DNA of 64,000 nucleotides from Aphis gossypii (Eukaryota > Arthropoda > Insecta > Hemiptera > Aphididae). A program made the position numbers and the translations under genes. The stretch's first letter is position 1. Every line of letters begins with the position of its first letter. Shown here piece after piece: positions 25,501 to 40,364 of this stretch. The notes under the pieces are model-generated. The model made no database searches, was not told the DNA's origin, and was given only the letters and a program-made list of their open reading frames with translations. The stretch is taken from contig NC_065531.1 in assembly GCF_020184175.1 (NCBI RefSeq), positions 19,365,213 through 19,429,212 of the forward strand, read 5' to 3'.

Positions 25501-28500
25501 AACCATTCTATTAAGCTGTGTTTCTGCTGTCGTTTAAACTGGTATTTATTTGTGTTAACAATAATTAACTCTTAATCACGTTCAGATGAAATTTAATTAT
25601 TTGAGTAGAAATCAATAACATAATTAAAAGCAACACTAAACAATATTAATTTAAGTACCTAGTTAATAATTTAACGTGTTATACACGTGTATTAATATTT
25701 ATAACTGCAGTATTTTACTAAAATTAACTATAAAATACTTTAAATTTATATTTAATAAGCTCAAAATGTCTAAATCATTAAAGTAGTATTTATAAAATAA
25801 GTAATATTTGTTCACGATTATATTTTTAAAAAGGTAATACGGATAAGAACCGTTCATAATCGTGTATCGCGGATTGAAATGGTTATCAAATCCAGGTAGT
25901 CAATGTTTTTATCTATTGAATTATTTTCCTCGATATTTATTTTATAAATACGATTGATTATAAAAATTTTTAGAGCAAGCAACACAAATAGAACAATAAA
26001 TTATACATTGGTAACAACGTTCATGTGATTGAAAATTTAAGTTAATGCAGTTATAGTAAAATAATATAACAATATAATGTATTATATTAATATGTTTTTG
26101 AATTATATAGGTAACTCAAAAGCAACGGTGAACACTTCAAATTTGAAGATTTGCTTGTGTTGGCTTTCAGTTCACATGTATCTATCATTGTGTATAATTG
26201 TCCCAGACGCACATATTTGTTCGTTTTTAATTTTATGATGATTATTGTGAAACATAAAAGTATTATGTTTTATGTCTTTCACTAAACGATTCGAATAAAA
26301 TGATTAAACCAAATTGCTGTATTGCAACTTGCGAGTCGCAAACCTTAGTGTACAGTGAATAATAATAATAAATCAATAATAATATTTTATACAGTACTGT
26401 GGGACGTTGGCATGTGTCATCAACCCCGGAGGATTGCGAGTTGGTTCGCTGACATACCTACTTATAATATAAGACACGTTCATTGCTATTATTGTTTTAT
26501 TTCATATCGATTTGAGACGAAAGTCATCGTTTTGACCGTAACCACTAATGTTCTTGGAGGATACAACGCCCTCGTGCTACCTATATACGAGCTATACTGA
26601 AACAAGGTTAGCTATTTATAATTTCAATATTTAATATTTAGTCATAATATGTATTATAAATTATAAAATACGATTATATGATAGATATTAGAATAAAATA
26701 CATTTAACAGGTTAAGGGCGTATATTGGTTTTACGGAATTTTTATTGATTCTGTATTTCTGTTGGTTTTGCACTGTTCATATTATTATAATATCTTTACC
26801 TATCAATTCTGTCAAGTCTTATTTTAATAATTCATATTAAATATTTAAATTATAAACTTTAAAAATGTGAGTAGTTACCAGTAATGTTGGTTTATTCAGT
26901 TCATTGTATAACACTATATAGGTAACGAATCAACATTCAACATACATTGCGTGTAATTTAAATTAAATATATTTATTATAGATAAATTTATTATTATGCT
27001 TATAATAGTAATATTCTAGATTTTTTGTTTAATGTACTTATATACAGTATAGGTCATATGAATCATAATACTGATATTTATTATAAATTATACATTTTAT
27101 TAACTCAGAATATTATACATAAATAAATTTAGCATTATGAATAAATAATTTTAATCTGCCATCGATTCGGGAAAATATGAATTCCATTTAGTATTTTGTA
27201 CCATTTAAGACTCTGCGAAATCTAAATGTAGATTGATGGACATTGGACAGTAGCCACTGGAGTAAATTAATATTTTTTTTCAAAATAAGATGTTTCGGAA
27301 ATAACAATGAATGTCCTAATTTTTAAACTTGTTTTGAATATGCTAAATAAATAAAATTAATAACATGTTTGATAAGTTAGTAGGTTTAATCGTTTTAATG
27401 TATGTTATTGTAGAATGTAGATACTGATCCAAGATTATAATGCATAATATAATAATACATTTTCACTATCGTATAAATAAAAATGATGAATTAGTTATGA
27501 AAATAATCTACCTACCATAATCGCAGTCCACGGGTAAAGTACATAAAGCGTCTAAAAATGATTATGAATTTATTATTACTGATTTTTTTAGTTTGAATAA
27601 TTGAAAAACTTTATATTATTTTGCCAAAAAAATGTACTGATAACAAATAATTATAAATTTACTTTTAATCAATGTAGGTCGTTTTAAATTGTTTGTAAAA
27701 TTTTTATTTTTAGAGATATAGTTGAATAAATTAAAAAATGTTGTATCCTTACAACTTTAAAGGTTTTGTAGTATATGTTAAAATTAATTGATTTGTCTGA
27801 ATTTTTTGATTTTTTTAATAATAGAACCTTTTTATGGAAAACAACGGGTACCTATAGTTTGAATCTTAATACTATAATAATATAATATTATAATTTATAA
27901 TGTATGACACAGTGAAATTAGTTTACGAAACAATTTTTTATCATAATATTTTTTCAAAATGCTGCACCCTTTGAAAGTTGGAATCAATCCAAAAGTCAAA
28001 ATCAGTATTTTGATAATTTTAAAATGTTTTAATCGTGATACCTAAATGCTAAAAATATTCATAACTCATAACTCATCCATATCAACTATATCCATTTTTT
28101 TTATCATAATATATTATAATAAATTAATAACCTATATTTAAATGTTGTTTTTTGGTATCTATCAAAATAAAATCCGATTCATTACCTTAATAAAAGTAAT
28201 ATATTATGTATAGTTTTATGTATAATTTTATAGATAAATAGGTAATAAACTTAGAATCATTGAAAGCTATTACAAAAGGTTTAACCGAGACTGTACTTAG
28301 AAGTTTTTTCAATGATGCTGGGGGGGGGGAGGTTGTCTTAAATAAGTAATAATTGTATCAGTATAACACTAATTAATTACCTACTAGCTATAATTCGATT
28401 ATAGTTATTGAACGGCAATGGTTTAATGATAAACAGTATCTTTGAAGTTTTTCCAAAAAGCTTTTCCAGGGAATTCATGTTCGTTTGATTATGTATAGTA

Positions 28501-30930
28501 TATATTGTGATTGATGGGTCGTTGTGGTGACTGATCAGGCAGAATTCTGAACCAAATTGCAAATATACATCCTTTCTTATGACTTTTCCTTAATCTTCTT
28601 AAGCGATATATATTGATTATATAATTTTATTACATGTTATTCTTTAATGACATTTTACTGTAAGAAAAAAAGTTAACCGATATAAATTATTCACCAAACT
28701 AAAAATGTAAGCACTTATCTTGTCATTTTTCTTTTTGAAAGGGTTATTCGTGACAATTGGTTGTCATAAAAATAAAATAAATCTCCTAGTTTGTGCATTA
28801 TTTAATATGATTGACGAGTTAAAGATTTTGTAAACAACATACTTTCGGACGCTACGTATTTTTTTGGAACAGTGGTTGAAAATTTAATTTTAAATGAAAA
28901 ACTGCCATATCCATATAATAAAATAAAATATGGAAGTTTTTTGTGGTTTATTTGACATACTATAGCTTTAGTTTAATTTAGGCAGTGATAATTATTGATG
29001 AAAAATAGCGTTGTGTTATTCTTTTTTAAAATATATTTTTAAATTAATAATAATATTCATATTGCTAATTGAATCGAATAATTGTACTATAAAAGTATAA
29101 ACAGCGTGGATTAACACAGATTAAATTGTCACTGGTACTGCTGGAATTAACTGTGGGTTAATATGTATTATGAATATAGAAAGGGATACAGAATACGAGA
29201 TTTGACGTATATTCAAATGAATGTTGAAAAAAGGATAAAAATATTTTTACTAGAATACTCGTAAATTGACATAGAATGATTGATGCATGCATAGTACATA
29301 ATAATATATAATATGCGCATATTGTAAATATACGTACAAAAGGTTGTGTACCTATTGGGAAATGAGCTTAATACGATATGATTTGAAGTCTTGAATATTA
29401 GATATAATGGATATTGTGATTGAATGTGGTCTAGATGAGTTAGATTTTAATTTTTAGATTACTTGTATAGTGATCAATAATATGAATGGTAATATATTTC
29501 AAATTTAAAGCGATTGGTCGAAGTGACAAAACTATATAGATAGATTTACAATGATATTGTATTTTTTCTTGTAACTTCATACGTTTTGGAGAAGTAAAAG
29601 TGCTACAGAAATTTCAAATAGTCATTCAATGTATATTTGAAACTGTATTTTTTAATAATTTTATACTAGATAATACTAAAAAAGAACCAATAGACAATGA
29701 AATAATTGGTACATTTGTTATAGAAACGTTAAAAGTTCGATTTTGGTTGTTATAGTCAGTTGTGGAAATGTTAAATGTTTGTAAAAATGTATTAGGCCAC
29801 ACCAGCCTAAATCATAAACTATAGGTGTCTTTATATATTTTTATTTTAGACATTAAAGAAATATATACATCAATGAGATAATATCTTATGTTACAAACTA
29901 TAAATAAAAACTACTTTTAGGTTTTGAATATTCGACTGTAGAAAAAAAAATATTTTTATTTTGTTTTATTATAAGTTATAAAATATTACTCGACCATATT
30001 ATAAGGTTAAAAGTTAAAACTATAATATAATGATAAATGATAAAACTTTTTGAACCGGTTCAATATGTTATCTGCTACGGATTAAAGTATAATATATTAT
30101 ATATTATATATGGTAAACATTGCAGCCGAATTACTTGGTTCAGTATAATCATATCTACCAGGAGGGGCATACAGCTTATTCATTATTGTATTTTTATTAT
30201 GCCTTTGATGTTAATGCAAGACTAAATGTATATTATTACGACTTTAGTACGTAGTTTTTATTCTTTATCAGCCGTAAGCAAATTTTAAAATGGATGTCTG
30301 CTGAATATAACTAAGTTACAATCTAAACTATATAATATCGAATAGCAGTTGATTGAAAAGTGATGGTGTAATTTGTTATCTTACTCTAAATTAAAAATAT
30401 AACTATAAAAGTCTAAACTAGATATTTTATTTGTTAATAAGAAATTGGTTAGAGAGTGGCCCAAAGAGAGGCCCGTGCACTTAGAACACAAAGAAAATTA
30501 CGAGCATTAAAAATACAAAAGAACAATATTGTTAAAAATTATAAAATATTTTAATACATTAAACTTATATCTTATATAAAGTTAGATATAAAAATTATAA
30601 ACAAAAATATAAAATAATTATACATACTATTATACAGTTATGACGTCGCACGGTGAAGATAAATATTAAAAGGACACAAAATATATAGTAAACTGTTAAG
30701 TAAACTTGATTAGCTGTTGAATAGCTTCATACATATTTAAAGACTTAAACCTAAGTAAACATCACTTTTCACTTATGAAAATCAACCTTTTCAAGTGTTC
30801 ATAACTTTTGTTTGAAAAAAAAAATTATAATTACACAGGTATAATTTTAATAATAATAAATGTATTAATAAAAACGGATGTACCAAACTGATTGCAAACG
30901 ATAAAATAAATGATATACAATATAGATTTT
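22560..30930. other. AT-rich intergenic DNA 5' of the yellow-like gene
   Basis: No supported gene. There are two moderately GC-richer patches without clear coding frames. One is 22970..23290, possibly the upstream regulatory region of the yellow-like gene. The other is 26330..26600, containing an 81-codon plus frame without recognised motifs. A G run (10 G) sits at 28320. AT-rich filler dominates elsewhere. A short charged, helix-like reading (VAQREARALRTQRKLRALKI) at about 30456..30515 has no recognised family. Confidence 0.5.
25151..25180. repeat. perfect 30-bp palindrome
   Basis: tagtttagtcatata is followed directly by its exact reverse complement tatatgactaaacta. There is no loop and no mismatch. 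It could be a cruciform-prone site or the fused ends of an inverted repeat; function unknown. Confidence 0.9.
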
Positions 30931-30944
30931 TTAGATACTAAACG

Positions 30945-31240
30945 GATCGATGGATGTATTGGTTTTACAATAATGCATTTTTCTTTTGTGTGTCTGTCAT
31001 CGTCATTTGGAAAAGTAAAAATAAAAAATGCTTTATTCTTCAACTTTGAGGGTGGTTTTTAATAAAAATATTAAATTTTGGTTTTTTTTCTTTAATAGGT
31101 TAAAAGTAAAAAAGTTCCGGGTACTTTTCAGATTAGTCGAGAAAAAATAAAAATGAAAATACTTACGTAAAACAAGTTTTCGATAAAATTGATTTTTTTC
31201 TTTTGTTTTAATGTAAAAATGAAAAACCTTAGACATTTTC
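30945..31240 (+). repeat. interspersed repeat, module A, copy 1
   Basis: Matches 40811..41060 in the same orientation: (a/g)atgtattg(a/g)tttta, tttttctt.tgt.tgtctgtcat, attttcaa.tttgag(g/a).t.gttt. Identity is roughly 70-75% by eye. The frames on the minus strand here are not genes. Confidence 0.6.
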
Positions 31241-34200
31241 TAAATATTTTATACGAGAATTCTACATTTTTTATAAATATGTCAAATTTTAAATATTTGA
31301 TTTTTTTAATTTTGTTTTTATTACGTATATAATAACATGTATTTTGGAAATTAAAAAGCTTGACAATTCAATTAAATATTCATCATAATTTGGTATTAAA
31401 GAAATCTAAATGAATCGGTAATACATAGATACAACTTTTTATTTTATAGACACTTAAAAGTTTTATTTTAAACAAAATTGAATATTTAAATGAAACTTTT
31501 TGCTTTTATGTATTCGTTTTTTTTTTCATACAGAATTATATTAATTATAAATTGTCATGGCTTATTTACAAAAAACTTCAATATTCACTTATAAGTTAAA
31601 AACAATAATAAAATATGACATGGTATTATAAATTATAATAATATTATTATTAATCATCGTACAATTTATTTATTTTCCTGTTAAAATCAACCTATGTCCT
31701 ATACCATTTATTATTAACAGAAAAAAGCTACTTAATAATAATAATAGAAATGAACCATAAAATAGGATTATAAATTAATACTGACACATCATTTTTGCTC
31801 AAAATTATTTTTCGTACGTTTGTAATAGTTTATCATTAAATTAAAATTTAACAATTATATTATTATAGTTACCTGCATTTTGATGAGGTAAACTTTATAA
31901 CGTGAAACCTAGAGAGAATATAAGAGATATAAGAGCAACTTCTCCGGTTTTTGAAATACTTATTTGTGAGTTTCATTTATTTAATAATACAACACATTGA
32001 ACAGAATTAAAATTTACTGTAGGTGTATTGGAATAACTTTATTTAAGTGCAGATATGAGATATAGATATATATTTGAATGTAATAATCTGTATATATTTT
32101 TTTTTAATATCTTATAGAACATAGCACAAAAGATAGATGTATAGTGTCTCTAAACTTTTGATACCTTACTTCTTCTGAAAATAAAATAGATATTACACCG
32201 AACAACTGAAGCAATAAAAAACTTCCATTTAAAAATAATTAATTGATTGAACATTGCCAGTAATAAAATTACAATTATAATAATATTATAATATCATATT
32301 ATATTAAATTTGAAAATAATTCATTTAAAACAAAAATATTTCAAAGTAAGTGGGGTCATCAGTTACTTCTATGTTTATCTTTTATCTCTACTTCTTCGGT
32401 ATAGTTTACACGTTACGCCGGTATTTCTGGAAACACTATATCTAATAGTCTATAATACACTTACTAATGCTACACGCACATATTCATATAATCACATCTA
32501 TTTTAATTACTTTTTACCACTGTTTGACTTATATCTTGTATGACTTCCTGTTTTTTTTTTCATTTCTTTCAAGAGTTCTGGAAATTATCAATTTGTACTA
32601 CTCTCAAAGTCTCAAAGTTGAATATCGAAATATTGTTTCTACTATAATTCGTGAACATAAATCAATAGGCTTCGCTCAGAGTCTAAAATAAAGATTTTTA
32701 AAATACATGTATCTTTTTGATTTGATTTTTAGACTGAATTTAATCTAAATGGGATTGACAATGCAAATAATGATAAACCAATACATTCATTTTTGTAACT
32801 GTTTATTGTGTTAACCTTCTATAAATTATAATTTATCTTTTATAAAAAATTACTTAAACTTAAAAAATAAATTTTGTCATTTTAAATTTATAAAATTATA
32901 AATGTATAGAAAAGAGGTATATTCCTGTAAAGTTGTTGATGAACTTAAATCAATGGCGCCTAGACGATTTCCTGCTAAGTCCGTGTACTGGATAAATTTT
33001 ATATTATATTATTCACCGCACATTTATTATATATATACAACCCAGAATCTATCACTTTTATTTTTTTAAACTAGCTAGAGATTTTATTATCAAAGTCACT
33101 GACTAAGATTGTAACACAGTTAAATTATTTTTTTTTTTTAACAAAATTATATGCTAAAATTTAGAAATATTGCTGAACACGTATACACGTTTTTATAAGC
33201 AATTTATCGATATTACTAATAAAATGTAACTATATTTAATCTATATAGATACATATATTAAATAGTATGAATATTTTATAATAATAAATAATACTTGTAT
33301 AATATAATATTATTAAATTTATATGTATACTTTTTATTTAGACATGCGTATTGATTAATGTATACTGAATATACAATAATGTCTAATACCATCTGTTTTT
33401 ATTATAGGGGATGAAGTAAATATACGAATAATTGATCTAATTTAATGTAATTGTACCGTTGCCGTGGAAATGACGAGGAAAATCAAACGACCTTTTATAA
33501 CGTAGGTATTCCACATTTATACGTCAGAAACAGTTGGGACATTTAACATAATACGTATATTTATTTTATTTTTCTGTAGTACTTAATTATTTTTGCGTCA
33601 AGTACATTCCACTTGCAGTAATAGTATGGCGTGGATGTAATTATTTCCGATACGATAGCAACGAAATTCAGTATCTCAGTAACGTGGCATTAAATGATAT
33701 TATAGTTGTGGATTCAGTATATTGTAGGCACTTTTGAGCTGAGAGTATATTATCGTCGAGAAACGAACTACGCAAACTGTCTTAATCGTAATTCTTAACA
33801 ACTATAACAACCCACAAGTGAAGATCGACATCCTGTGCTTTCCGATAAAATACTACCGTGGTAGCTAGTTTTATTCCCGACATACAACGTGTAGGTTTGT
33901 ATAACATTCGTGTAACTGTCTGTTATATGTATTAAGCTCAGGAATTAAATTGTGTAGAGTGGATAGTAATACAGATAATACATTTGGTAGGTCAGATAAT
34001 ACATTTGGTTGAAACATTTTTATTAGCTGAAAAGCTCTTTAAAAAATATATAGGTTACTTCCTTTAGGAATTCTGATGTTAACGTTTGAAGTGTGATTTT
34101 GTCTTCTACATTTTAAGTATATACTAAATGCTAAATGTATAACCAGTTAAATTGCCACAAAAAGTAGGGCAAGTATCAGTTGCGTATTTGCGGGGGGAGA

Positions 34201-35160
34201 GGAAGGAGATATATCTCCCTCTTGACCTTTTTTTTAGCTTATATCACTGTATTAGCTTGTATAAAAAGATTAAAAACATATTTAAGAAATTCTATATGAA
34301 GGAGGTAAATATTCTCCATTCATTAATGAAATATTTGTTACATTTATTATGTATTTAAATTTTGAATATTGTTTTAATTGTAGTCCAGATTGAATGGACT
34401 TACAAAGCTTTATATTCATAACAACATAAGATTGGATGTTGAAGAAATTATTGACAAAATAGATAAAAAAAAACCTAGAAGGCTACAGTATTGTTTTGTA
34501 AATGATAACTAAATAAATGATTCATTGTTTAATTCATAATATTTAATATGTTATATATTATAATTATAAGGTGTATGCACCTACTATGAACATATATAAT
34601 TGAGGCTCAGATTTTAAAGCATAATATACTTATTTTTTTATATGTGAGATAGAGATCTAATTTTTATACATAAATTCGTTTCACGTCATTCTGATTCCAA
34701 ATAAATAAATTTTTTTTTTTTGCTTTTTTAAAATTATTCCAGCTGTGGATTTTTTGAATATTTATTATGCTACTGTAATAAAAACAAATTAATTAACAAG
34801 AAATGTAAAAACCCAGAATTCGGACTAAATGGTTGTATTGAAATTTTATTGTTTTCATTATCGGCTTGTTGATTAATTAATAAATTAAATAAATCATTAA
34901 TTAATTAAATGTATTAAACGTATTTACATACAGCCTGCGCCCTGCACTACCTATTATAGGGTCAGTACTCAGTATGCCTGTAACATCGATATATATCGTT
35001 TCAAAATTTCAGATTTAGTGTTGTAATTTGAAATCTCTGGTATGAAGTATGCACCGATCACTTCAGTGGATGTAGACAGTCGTTATCTTTGTAAAAAAAT
35101 ATTCCGTCCGACAACATAGAGTCAGTTTCACAACTGCAAATCTAGAGAAATACGTGGTAA
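31241..35160. other. AT-rich DNA with one GC-richer patch, no gene seen
   Basis: Mostly AT-rich filler. At about 33440..33900 the composition shifts toward unique, GC-richer sequence without a long frame, so it may be a regulatory or untranslated element. A purine-rich patch with a G run (gcggggggagaggaaggaga) lies near 34190. Confidence 0.45.
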
Positions 35161-35539
35161 TTAATTCTTTTTTTTAATTTAAATTAATTTTTCAAAAATT
35201 TTTTATTCGTTTTTATAACTAGTTCGTGTTAATTTTTAGTCATATTTTTTCAAAGATCACTCATATTTTTTTCTTATATTTATATAAAAATATTAAATAT
35301 ATATAGGAATAATTTTTTTATTTACATTTCAAGTTAATTTTTTTACATAAATCGTCAAAATCGCAAACAATTGCTAATTAAATTGTAGTTAAAAATTCAT
35401 AAAAACTTCTATTTTTATAGCTCAGTTTTGAAAATTGAATATTAAGTTTTTCATAAATATTTGATACTGAAATAATAAAATATGATAAATATATAAAGGA
35501 AATTATTTTTTATAGGCATTTTTAGTTTAAATTTGGACG

Positions 35540-36040
35540 AAATTACTTATTTTAAGATAAACAACGATATTAATTTATTATTTTGTAAAATTTAAAACAT
35601 GATTTATGAGAACTTCAAACTTTTACCTATATTATATTATTATACGTTTTACTATGTATACATGTAAAGATATTTTTTGATTTTATTTAAGATATTATCT
35701 ATTTGTTCTGCGAATCACGTTTTTTACAAAAAATACATTATTAAATACTAATAGTATAATAAATGAAAAATTTTCGGAAACAATTTTATCAACTTACTGT
35801 GTAATAGGTACTAAATGTAAAGTTAATTACTCTAATAGCTATACCAAAAAACATATTGCGAAATATACTATTAGTGATGTAAGCTGAAGATAGTTCAGAA
35901 TCGTTTATCGTATAGAATAATATAATATGATTGAATTTAAATTTAACTCGCTCATAAATTACAATAGTGACCCACTCTACACTTAATGTACAACAGCACA
36001 GTATCTACTTACCTACCGACTTTTTTTTTTTTTTTGATAT
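35540..36040 (+). repeat. interspersed repeat, modules C and D
   Basis: About 35540..35680 matches 41540..41690 (aacgat.ttaatt.attttgt, gaaacttttac-like end blocks). About 35880..36040 matches 4635..4790. A long AT-rich stretch from about 35160 onward may belong to the same element. Together with the copies at 30.9 and 40.8 kb this suggests one longer family whose parts occur in the order A-C-D. Confidence 0.55.
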
Positions 36041-38400
36041 AGATGCATACCTATTACATTTAGCCATAGAAATACGAAGCAAACAATAATATTGTTAGTT
36101 ATGCAGAATTACCTATATATATTTCCTCTATTACACGAAGTACGGGAACATGGGCGACGTTTAAAATTCTAAATATTCACAGGACCGTATAGCATACGTA
36201 GATACTCTGAAGATCAGCTATTGCTACACAATTTAGGTTTCAACGGTTTTGTATAAACGTGCGTTTAGTACACGGCCGATGTCTCAGTTATGGTTATGCA
36301 TTCATACTTACTAGCTGTTATAGCTATATATATTATATATAAATTATCGCGTATACGCACTATCATTGAGTAATAAATATGGTGTAGGAAAATACTCGGC
36401 TCGGTTCGTGAGCGTTCTTATAAATACATAAAAATATAAACTAACAGTCACGGGGGCAGAGTGTAAACTAATAATGTATTCAAATCTGGAAGCCGTAACT
36501 TTATTCGCCCGGGTCATTTACTTCTTGTTTATTTAGAAACAGTGAGTAACCCGTGGCATCCAAAAATTATTACATCGTGCTAAAATTAAACAAAACGAAA
36601 ACTAAGTATATGATATTTAAATTGCAGGAGGAAAATATAATTCGTCGTAGATCGTACTTAATTAATATCTAATTACTATATATATATGTATATATATAGT
36701 TTTTCGTAACTTATGGAGTAGAAAGTTGTGCTTTAGTCAAACGAAATTGTATACAGTAAACATATAACTACCTAATTTTAATATTGTTATTATCATAATA
36801 TGATGTATACTATATTATCGTAAAATTATTGATATATGAGCGTGATGGCAATCTAATCATCATAACAAAGACGGTCAATCAGAACAGTGCACAGCTTTTA
36901 TTCTTTATGCTAATAATTATATTATATGTGCATGTCACACGGGAATGTAGACAAGAGAGTAATATTTCACTTGTTATTATACAGCATACGTTTTATAAGT
37001 GGAATTTCTAAATTTACGACATTAAATTTCTGTTTATAAATGTATATTTTTAACATTAATTTAGTATTATTTATTAGTTTTTATATTTTATTTTTTGCTG
37101 AAATGAAAAATAGCAAAAAACTTAAAAATGAACTATAAATAATTAACTTAAAGTTGCTTTGATGAAAATTATGGAATAGTGGTCTATAATAGAATAAAAA
37201 ATATATTAAAAAATGTATAAGAGAATTAGTTTTAGACAAAATAGTTCACATGTTGTATGATTGTTCTATGTTTCTTAAGTTTATAGTAAATGCGTCATAC
37301 CTTCAAAAATTACAAAATGTACCATAATATGTTAATTTCCAAAAAATGTAAGAAAAATGACCATACTAAATACATAAATACATAACTAAATCACCAACTA
37401 TTAATGATAAATAATGTGCAAATACCATAATCTCATGAGCTAACATTTAAATAAATCATTTTTATTGACATCATCTGAGTAGTTCACATTATTACGGAGT
37501 ATTGAATAATTTTCTTTGCATAGTTTTTAAGTTAGGGATCATATTGTATGAGCTTTGAAAAATCTACAAAAGTATAACCAGCTGAAAAATGGAAAATCTT
37601 CTTTTTAAATATATTTTTAACACATTCAATAATGTTTTTGTATGAATAAAACAATTATTATTGTTTTAACAAATGCATTGCTGTTAAAAAATCATAAATG
37701 TATATTATTAATTTTATTAATGATTTTTGTTTCAACGCATGATAATTTTTAGTACCTACAATATGATAAAAAGTAGAAATTCGAATATACTCTGGTTAAA
37801 CTCACGTCTATATATACATTTAGTTAGTTTTATATTTATTCATGGTTGTGGAATTTATACACTTAATGATTTATCTATTTATTTCCCAGTGACTGCAAGC
37901 ATTAAATATGATTACATTTAGGTATATTTACTTTATAATGTATTTATAATAATTTCACTATTGAAAAATTATAATGGTATATAATTCTAGTTGAATAAAA
38001 TATTAAATTAATAATAAATGCAATTATTGTATATATTTCTCCAAACAGGAATATTTTGAAAATTTATCTAATTATATAGTTTTTAATTTCATTAACAATT
38101 ATTTATGATGTCAAAGCGAAGAAATATTGCTTAATAAATTAAATACAAAATAAACTAAAAATAAATTATAAATAAGTGTATTAAAAATTCACTTTAGATG
38201 AAAGTGTATAAAATCAATCTTGAAAAGAACACTTGAATGTTAACATCATTTACGTTGTGTTGTGTATAATATTTTTATATTTCATGATTACTGAGAAAAT
38301 TTATTTTGAATAAAAATACGCAAATGGATTTTAAAATATCCAAAGCGGATCAAATTTGGAGTATAAAAATCTGGATTTTTTGAAAAATGGTGAATGGGAG

Positions 38401-38464
38401 CGTTTCTAAAATAAGTTCTACTATAATAGTTGCACCTATTAAAGTAGAACTTAGTTTAGAGTTG
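38401..38464. ncRNA. 64-nt hairpin, pre-miRNA-like or MITE remnant
   Basis: Arms 38401..38429 and 38436..38464 pair at 26 of 29 positions (including two G.U) around a six-base loop ttgcac. The core is taagttctact / agtagaactta, 11 bp uninterrupted, followed by a one-base mismatch and 6 bp up to the loop (taatag / ctatta). Stem length and single-base bulging are compatible with an insect microRNA precursor, but no known mature sequence is recognised. A small palindromic transposon remnant is an equal alternative. Confidence 0.35.
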
Positions 38465-40340
38465 AAAACGTGTCTTCAGGTGAATAGTGTTGGTAAATAA
38501 ACTGTTTTTGTGTAAAATGTAATAACTTTAAAATATTTTTTGTATTATGTTTACTAAATTAAAGTTGAATTATAAATATATTTGAAATAGATGACTAATA
38601 TTTTAATATTGTATTGTGTATACGACATACAGATTACAGACTGATGTGTATTTTTGATGTTATTTAGTTGAATACATATTCATAAATTATTAGAACTTGA
38701 GTATAAGTACATCGAACATTATAATATTATAGTCAATAATCATGCAGGTGAGTACTGAGCATCTAGTTCCATTTATTTATAGATACCTATTATATACTTA
38801 TCTTTATATTTGTTAAATATATGTTTTTATGCGATATAATTAGGTAATTCATAATATTATACAATAAATACAACTATGTAACATCCGAAATTCACGTTTG
38901 TAAGTATTATTTTATGAATTCGTGTACATTTTACAACTATATAAATTTAACAAAGTTCTATTTATGAATGGATTATTCACATAGTTTTAGTCAACCAACT
39001 ATCTACTCCAATTCACTTCGTTTTTAATAAAATTCATTATACAAATTGTAGAATATATTTAAACAAACAAAAAAAAAAAATAATAATAATAATAGTAATA
39101 ATTTAAAGTCAAATAAAACCTAAAATTCTGGAATTAAAAGTCTGCAAAATCTGTATTACTCCGGAACATTCACTAATATAATTCTGGAATTTAAAAATCC
39201 AATACAGGAGCGCGTAAAAACTAGTATAATATATTAATATAACTATATAAGAAACAGGTGTTTTTTTTTAATATTTCTTTAGTGTTTTTAAATTAAATTA
39301 TAATATGTGTTTTTTTATAAGCAATATAAATAATATAAATGCATTATGCATATTATATAAGAAAGTACCTACCTATGACATTGAACTTTTTATTGTGTGA
39401 CATTGACATGTCTGTATGTTAATTTATGTATAATTATAATACAATATAATATAAAATCACACGTATATACCTTACCTATATTTTTTAACCGCATTAACTA
39501 TTAAATGTACTATTTAAACATAAAATACATTAATACGCTGTTAGTCTTAGCTATATGATAGTAATTTATTATAGTTAGGTACAAAGACAGAAAGGTGCAT
39601 CGAAGTAACTATATATATTCATATTGTATACAATACAGGTATATAATACTTATACATATATATTACATATGTGTAAATAAAACAATAACAGAAAATAGTT
39701 CGTGTGTGTTCTATAATATAATAAATAAATACGTCATATTTATTTCATAGATGCTAATGCTGCTGCCTGATGGCTGGCGCTATTGCAATATTGTAATACG
39801 ATATTTCGGTTTACCGATGTGGTATAATACTAAAGAGATGCGCGTTATATGAGTGCGTTTGTATATTTACGTGACAGGAAATACATCAAAATCTTTTCGG
39901 CGAAGTTACGACGCAGTAGAGTGTGCAGTGTTTTAAAAAAATATATATAATATTAGCTCGGATATACGAATCCAAAAGTTTTCCAAAGTTTATATAGTTC
40001 ATTAATATGACTCGTAACATTCGTTTATAGGTATATTGTGTCAAAATGTATCATTCGGACACACACGTTTGATACATAGCTACCCATATTTCGTATAGAC
40101 AGCCTGACCGACGGCAGAGATTAATTGCAAAAGGCAATAAAAATCCTCTACGTGGAACCGTTGAGGCCGAAAACAAGACTAAAAGCTAGGTGTTTGAAAA
40201 TGTTCTCGAGTAATCACTTTACTGCAGTATACTTGGAGAAAGACGGGTGACCAAAAACCGTCGGAAAGCCTTATCGAATCGATAATTTTTCCCGTTCGTA
40301 ATAATATGTATACACTATACATATACAAATTATAATGTAA

Positions 40341-40364
40341 TATCATAATGTATACATTATGATA
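40341..40364. repeat. perfect 24-bp palindrome
   Basis: tatcataatgta is followed immediately by its exact reverse complement tacattatgata. AT-rich; function unknown. Confidence 0.85.

Noticed and set aside
36678..36703. Palindrome actatatatatatgtatatatatagt
   Set aside because: Almost pure alternating AT, which is self-complementary by default.
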